From an uncultured Oscillospiraceae bacterium (GTDB lineage: Bacteria > Bacillota > Clostridia > Oscillospirales > Oscillospiraceae): DNA of 19,252 nucleotides. Positions 16,465 to 19,252 of the stretch are shown one piece after another (position 1 is the first letter of the stretch; each line of letters starts with the position of its first letter). The stretch is from contig CAKTRJ010000035.1 in the NCBI GenBank assembly GCA_934597345.1, positions 1 through 19,252 on the forward strand, given 5' to 3'. Below the pieces are notes generated by a model. It worked only from the letters and a program-made list of their open reading frames with translations, had not been told where the DNA came from and made no database searches. The position numbers and the translations under genes were made by a program.

Positions 16465-17220
16465 ATGAAACTCTCTGAATTCTTCGCGCAAACTCCATCC
16501 GGCGCGTTGGCGTTCTCCGGGGGTACGGATTCGTCGTTTTTGGCTTGGACTGCCATGAAATACGGAACCGGCTGGAAAGCCTACTATATCAAAACCGCCT
16601 TTCAGCCCACTTTTGAGTTGGAGGACGCCAAAAGAGTGGCCGAGCAGTGCGGGATCCCGCTGCGGATCATTCCTGTGGATGTTTTTGCGCAGGACGCTGT
16701 GACGGCGAATCCATCAAACCGCTGTTATTTTTGCAAGCGGATCCTGTTTGAGCAGGTTTTGAAGCAGGCCACCAAGGATGGATGCCAATTGGTCATTGAC
16801 GGAACAAATGCTTCTGACGACGCCGGGGATCGGCCGGGCATGCAGGCTCTCCGGGAGCTTGAGGTTCGCTCCCCGCTTCGGGAAGCCGGTCTGACGAAAG
16901 CGGACGTCCGGCGGCTAAGCAGGGAAGCGGGGCTTTTCACATGGGACAAGCCGTCCTATGCCTGCCTTGCCACAAGGATCCCAACGGGAACGGTCATCAC
17001 CCAAGAGGCGCTGGAAAAGGTGGAGCGCGGCGAGCAGCTGCTGCGGGAAGCGGGCTTCCGGGATATCCGCATCCGGCTCCACGGTAATGCTGCGGTTCTG
17101 CAATTTCCCCAGAAGGATATGGAACGGGCATGGACGCGGAGAGAGGAACTTCACAATATGCTCTCGCCCCTGTTCCCATTGGCCGCGATAGATTTGGTAC
17201 CACGACTGTCAAAAGACTAA
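16465..17220 (+). CDS. larE: ATP-dependent sulfur transferase of nickel-pincer cofactor synthesis (LarE)
   Basis: ATG 16465, just after AGGAG, gives 251 residues; the in-frame ATG at 16417 has no site. SGGTDSS (18-24) is the PP-loop that adenylates the substrate carboxylate. The cysteines C87 and C90 in NRCYFCK and C167 in YACLATRIPTG match the three-cysteine LarE type, known from Thermotoga, that holds a [4Fe-4S] cluster carrying the transferable sulfur, rather than sacrificing one cysteine of the enzyme. LarE converts the dicarboxylated nicotinate nucleotide made by LarB to the dithio form. larB follows after an 18-base gap with its own AGGAGG. The gene appears intact. Confidence 0.92.
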   Translation: MKLSEFFAQTPSGALAFSGGTDSSFLAWTAMKYGTGWKAYYIKTAFQPTFELEDAKRVAEQCGIPLRIIPVDVFAQDAVTANPSNRCYFCKRILFEQVLKQATKDGCQLVIDGTNASDDAGDRPGMQALRELEVRSPLREAGLTKADVRRLSREAGLFTWDKPSYACLATRIPTGTVITQEALEKVERGEQLLREAGFRDIRIRLHGNAAVLQFPQKDMERAWTRREELHNMLSPLFPLAAIDLVPRLSKD

Positions 17221-17238
17221 GCTAGGAGGAAACGCACA

Positions 17239-17997
17239 ATGGCAACAAAACACGATCTGCTGTCCACACTGCGGAGTGTACAGGCGGGGAGCATCTCCCC
17301 GGAGGAAGCGCTGCTGCAAATGAAGCTGGCACCCTTTGAGGATCTGGGGTATGCAAAGGTGGACTATCACCGTGCTGTCCGACAGGGCGCGTCTGAGGTG
17401 ATCTACGGACAGTCCAAGACGCCGGAGCATATTGCCGGTATTCTGGAAGCGATGCAGCGGCGCGACAGCAGCAATATTCTGGTAACGCGCATCGAACAGA
17501 AGACTGCGGACTGGCTGGCGGAGCGGTTTCCCCTGCGGTACGAGCCGCTGGCAAAGCTGGCGGTAGTCCTGCCGCGTCCCACAGAGCAGCGGGGCGCGAT
17601 CGCGGTCATCACCGGAGGGACCAGCGATATCGGCGTGGCCGAAGAGGCTGCTATTACGGCGGAGACGCTGGGCAACCGCGTGACGCGGCTCTATGATGTG
17701 GGCGTTGCGGGCCTGCACCGGCTTCTCTCACAGCTGGAGCCCCTGATGAAGGCCCGTGTCGTGGTGGCTGTGGCGGGCATGGAGGGCGCTCTGGCCAGTG
17801 TGGTGGGCGGCCTTGTGGACTGTCCGGTGATCGCGGTGCCCACCAGCGTGGGCTATGGCGCGTCTCTGGGCGGGATCTCGGCGCTGCTGTCCATGCTGAA
17901 CTCCTGCGCCAGCGGCGTCAGCGTGGTGAATATCGATAACGGCTTTGGTGCGGGCTTTCTGGCCAGCCGCATCAATCAAATGGAGAGTGTGCAATGA
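17239..17997 (+). CDS. larB: Nickel-pincer cofactor biosynthesis carboxylase/hydrolase (LarB)
   Basis: This 252-residue protein has an N-terminal helical domain and a C-terminal PurE-like (AIR carboxylase) domain: TGGTSDIGVAEEAA (125-138), VAGMEGALASVVGGL (178-192), PTSVGYGASLGG (201-212) and NSCASGV (221-227). C223 corresponds to the cysteine that forms a covalent adduct with the pyridinium ring in Lactiplantibacillus LarB. The enzyme carboxylates the nicotinate ring of NaAD and releases AMP. Start has AGGAGG 11 bases upstream. Its TGA overlaps the larC ATG (ATGA), so larB and larC are translationally coupled. Confidence 0.94.
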   Translation: MATKHDLLSTLRSVQAGSISPEEALLQMKLAPFEDLGYAKVDYHRAVRQGASEVIYGQSKTPEHIAGILEAMQRRDSSNILVTRIEQKTADWLAERFPLRYEPLAKLAVVLPRPTEQRGAIAVITGGTSDIGVAEEAAITAETLGNRVTRLYDVGVAGLHRLLSQLEPLMKARVVVAVAGMEGALASVVGGLVDCPVIAVPTSVGYGASLGGISALLSMLNSCASGVSVVNIDNGFGAGFLASRINQMESVQ

Positions 17998-18791
17998 AAA
18001 CGCTGTATTTGGAATGCGCCATGGGCGCGGCGGGCGATATGCTGACAGCGGCGCTGCTGGAGCTGATGCCGGATAAGGACGTAGCGGTTGCTGAGCTGAA
18101 CGCCATCGGCATCCCCAACGTAGTATACAGTTACGAGACAGTGACCCGCTGCGGTATCCGCGGCACCCATATGTCGGTGAAGGTGAACGGTGCGGAGGAA
18201 TCCGAGACCATGCATGACCACCACGATCACGACCATGGAGAGCATCATCACCACACCGGCCTTCATGGCATCGAGCATATCGTGCAGGATCATCTGGATT
18301 TGCCGGAGATGGTGAAGGAGGATGTGCTGGCGGTGTATGGTATGATTGCGGAAGCGGAAAGCCACGCCCACGGAGTGCCGGTCACGGAAATCCATTTTCA
18401 CGAAGTAGGCACCATGGACGCGCTGGCGGATATTTCGGCGGTGTGCCTGTTGCTTCACAAGTTGGTTCCGGAGCAGGTCATCGCCTCGCCGGTCTGCGTG
18501 GGCAGCGGACAGGTGCAGTGTGCCCACGGCATTTTGCCGGTGCCTACCCCTGCCACGGCGTACCTGCTGCAAGGTATTCCTGCTTACAGCGGTGATATCA
18601 AAAAAGAGCTGTGTACGCCTACCGGTGCGGCGCTGTTGAAGCGTTTTGTGTCCCGGTTCGGCGGAATGCCTGTCATGACCACCCAAGCCATCGGCTACGG
18701 CATGGGAACGAAGAAATTCGACGCCGCCAACTGTATCCGTGCCTTCTGGTGTGAGACGGCGGAGCTGTGCCGCAATTTGGATGAGACATGA
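17994..18791 (+). CDS. larC: Nickel insertion protein LarC, N-terminal domain (LarC1-like), C-terminal domain lost from frame
   Basis: This 265-residue frame covers the first domain of Lar[11 protein letters not shown] (8-17), a His/Asp-rich loop HDHHDHDHGEHHHH (74-87) that would bind nickel, FHEVGTMDA (135-143) and GYGMGTKKFDAANCIRAF (234-251). Complete LarC is about 400 residues, with a second domain binding CTP and Mn2+; in Lactiplantibacillus the two parts are joined by programmed frameshifting. Here the frame stops after NLDET, where the second domain should begin (NxDDM), and only a broken remnant follows. LarC installs nickel by a CTP-dependent single-turnover cyclometallation, so this gene by itself is probably not fully functional. 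Confidence 0.88.
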   Translation: MKTLYLECAMGAAGDMLTAALLELMPDKDVAVAELNAIGIPNVVYSYETVTRCGIRGTHMSVKVNGAEESETMHDHHDHDHGEHHHHTGLHGIEHIVQDHLDLPEMVKEDVLAVYGMIAEAESHAHGVPVTEIHFHEVGTMDALADISAVCLLLHKLVPEQVIASPVCVGSGQVQCAHGILPVPTPATAYLLQGIPAYSGDIKKELCTPTGAALLKRFVSRFGGMPVMTTQAIGYGMGTKKFDAANCIRAFWCETAELCRNLDET

Positions 18792-18906
18792 TTGCGGAGA
18801 GTAGGACGTTTGCCATAGAGCCCCTGCTGGGGGTCGGTGTGCTGGATGTGGGGGATCCCCCATCTCCATGAAGAAAGTCCGCTCCGGCACACTGTTGACC
18901 GTCCTT
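18788..18906 (+). pseudogene. Frameshifted, truncated LarC C-terminal domain (LarC2 remnant)
   Basis: Just after the larC stop, a frame beginning with an ATG that overlaps that stop reads MIAE, FAIEPLLGVGVLDVGDPP, which fits the LarC2 start (DDMxxE...FAxExLLxxGALDV). A further one-base loss in the C run near 18857-18861 moves it to the frame reading MKKVRSGTLLTVL from 18868, the conserved MKKxRPGxLLxVL motif. Similarity ends abruptly at about 18906, so roughly 100 residues of the domain are missing. The C run lies in the perfect 14-base palindrome TGGGGGATCCCCCA (18849-18862). Confidence 0.8.
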
Positions 18907-19041
18907 AAATATCCAGCGTGGTGGAGGGTTGGGCGTGGCCGAGGATGCCAGCTACCGTGGCTAGTCTGCGCCGCCCGCAATCATGAAGCTGGCAACGATG
19001 TGGCGCAGGCTGATTTCCAACAATTCTTCCAACAAACGCCC
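18905..19041 (-). pseudogene. Tyrosine recombinase (phage-type integrase) C-terminal relic
   Basis: Read on the - strand, RLLEELLEISLRHIVASFM then IAGGAD (ending near 18964) is followed, after a one-base frameshift, by LATVAGILGHAQPSTTLDI and a stop at 18905-18907. This is the C-terminal catalytic end of tyrosine recombinases: LRH...S and LGHAxxSTTLDIY, where the nucleophilic Tyr would come directly after DI but is replaced by the stop. It is dead. The preceding catalytic domain is not recognisable. It reads away from the tRNA fragment at 19176, as integrases of tRNA-targeted elements often do. Confidence 0.8.
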
Positions 19042-19092
19042 CAAATCTACGCAAAACTTCTCGATACATATTAAAACAAATCAACACAAGAC

Positions 19093-19131
19093 GAACCTCC
19101 AATCCCTTGCAGCACAAGGGATTGGAGGTTC
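19093..19131. repeat. Perfect 17-bp inverted repeat
   Basis: GAACCTCCAATCCCTTG (19093-19109) and its exact complement (19115-19131) flank the loop CAGCA. It lies between the integrase relic and the tRNA half. It could be a terminator (TTCTCTCTCGG follows on the + strand), a small mobile repeat or an accessory recombination site. Confidence 0.75.
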
Positions 19132-19175
19132 TCTCTCGGTATGAATGGGTACAACGCAAAAGTATCCACGGCTTT

Positions 19176-19220
19176 TTGGTAAGGATGAGGTCGGCGGTTC
19201 GAATCCGCCCAGCAGCTCCA
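19176..19220 (+). other. 3' half of tRNA-Thr (anticodon GGU): probable attachment site of an integrated element
   Basis: From 19176 the bases read as an anticodon loop TTGGTAA (anticodon GGT at 19178-19180), a 3' anticodon stem GGATG, variable loop AGGTC, T-arm GGCGG-TTCGAAT-CCGCC (19193-19209), acceptor strand CAGCAGC, discriminator T and an encoded CCA (19218-19220). The expected 5' half (GCTGCTG, D-arm, CATCC) is absent: the bases before 19176 do not pair. A tRNA cut in the anticodon loop beside an integrase relic is the classic displaced 3' attachment sequence; the intact tRNA-Thr should stand at the other end of the element. Confidence 0.8.
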
Positions 19221-19222
19221 AA

Positions 19223-19252
19223 AAGTCCTGTTTTCGAGAGAAAACAGGACTT
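19223..19252. terminator. Terminator-like hairpin of the former tRNA-Thr gene
   Basis: A perfect 13-bp stem, AAGTCCTGTTTTC (19223-19235) and GAAAACAGGACTT (19240-19252), with loop GAGA, starts three bases after the CCA end and runs to the window edge; the T tract would lie beyond it. It fits the original tRNA terminator left on the chromosomal side of the integration site. Confidence 0.65.

Noticed and set aside
18774..18800. Programmed -1 frameshift joining LarC1 to LarC2 as in Lactiplantibacillus
   Set aside because: The -1 frame has a TGA at 18782-18784, so slippage would have to occur within two codons and there is no slippery heptamer; LarC2 is in any case broken again at about 18860 and truncated at 18906.
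1..19252. CRISPR array, insertion sequence or toxin-antitoxin pair
   Set aside because: No regularly spaced repeats, no transposase-like frame and no paired small toxin/antitoxin genes are visible; the only mobile traces are the integrase relic and half tRNA at the right end.

Overview
The window looks like a Gram-positive, anaerobic, butyrate-forming Clostridia chromosome, most like Oscillospiraceae (inferred from gene content, strong AGGAGG-type ribosome binding sites, several TTG/GTG starts and GC-rich third codon positions; no 16S or other taxonomic marker is present). Nearly all genes are on the + strand.

Layout. (1) 1-4853, very GC3-biased, probably highly expressed energy genes: the 3' end of etfA, then a tightly packed four-subunit 2-oxoacid:ferredoxin oxidoreductase (gamma, delta, alpha, beta) and a PLP aminotransferase. 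(2) 5045-8560, less biased codon use: butyrate kinase, enoyl-CoA hydratase/isomerase, an EamA-type exporter and a DUF4125 protein translationally coupled to it. Regions 1 and 2 together read as amino-acid fermentation: transamination to a 2-oxoacid, ferredoxin-dependent oxidation to an acyl-CoA, beta-oxidation-type chemistry, and ATP recovery through an acyl phosphate. (3) 8561-13967: a promoter region with short repeats, then a PpnP-type cupin nucleoside phosphorylase, a YkvI-family transporter, a glycyl radical enzyme (GRE) and its radical-SAM activase. The GRE has all catalytic residues, but its substrate cannot be assigned; this is the best candidate for an undescribed catabolic unit. (4) 14101-15294: a DUF362 protein with a cysteine-rich C-terminus and strong codon bias. 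(5) 15355-18906: a nickel-pincer-nucleotide (Lar) region. A decayed larC copy is fused to the C-terminal part of nadD; then come intact larE and larB and a second larC whose C-terminal domain is frameshifted and cut off. No larA is present. (6) 18905-19252: a frameshifted tyrosine-integrase C-terminus on the - strand, a 17-bp-stem hairpin, and the 3' half of a tRNA-Thr(GGU) from the anticodon loop to CCA, followed by a terminator-like hairpin. This looks like the right attachment site of an old integrated element, and its edge is where the second larC is broken.

How it fits together: etf/por/aminotransferase/buk/ech serve amino-acid-to-acid fermentation. The GRE operon brings in and radically transforms an unidentified small molecule. 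The Lar region shows gain, duplication and decay of nickel-pincer cofactor genes beside an integration scar. Many calls rest on motif recognition by eye; no searches were run.
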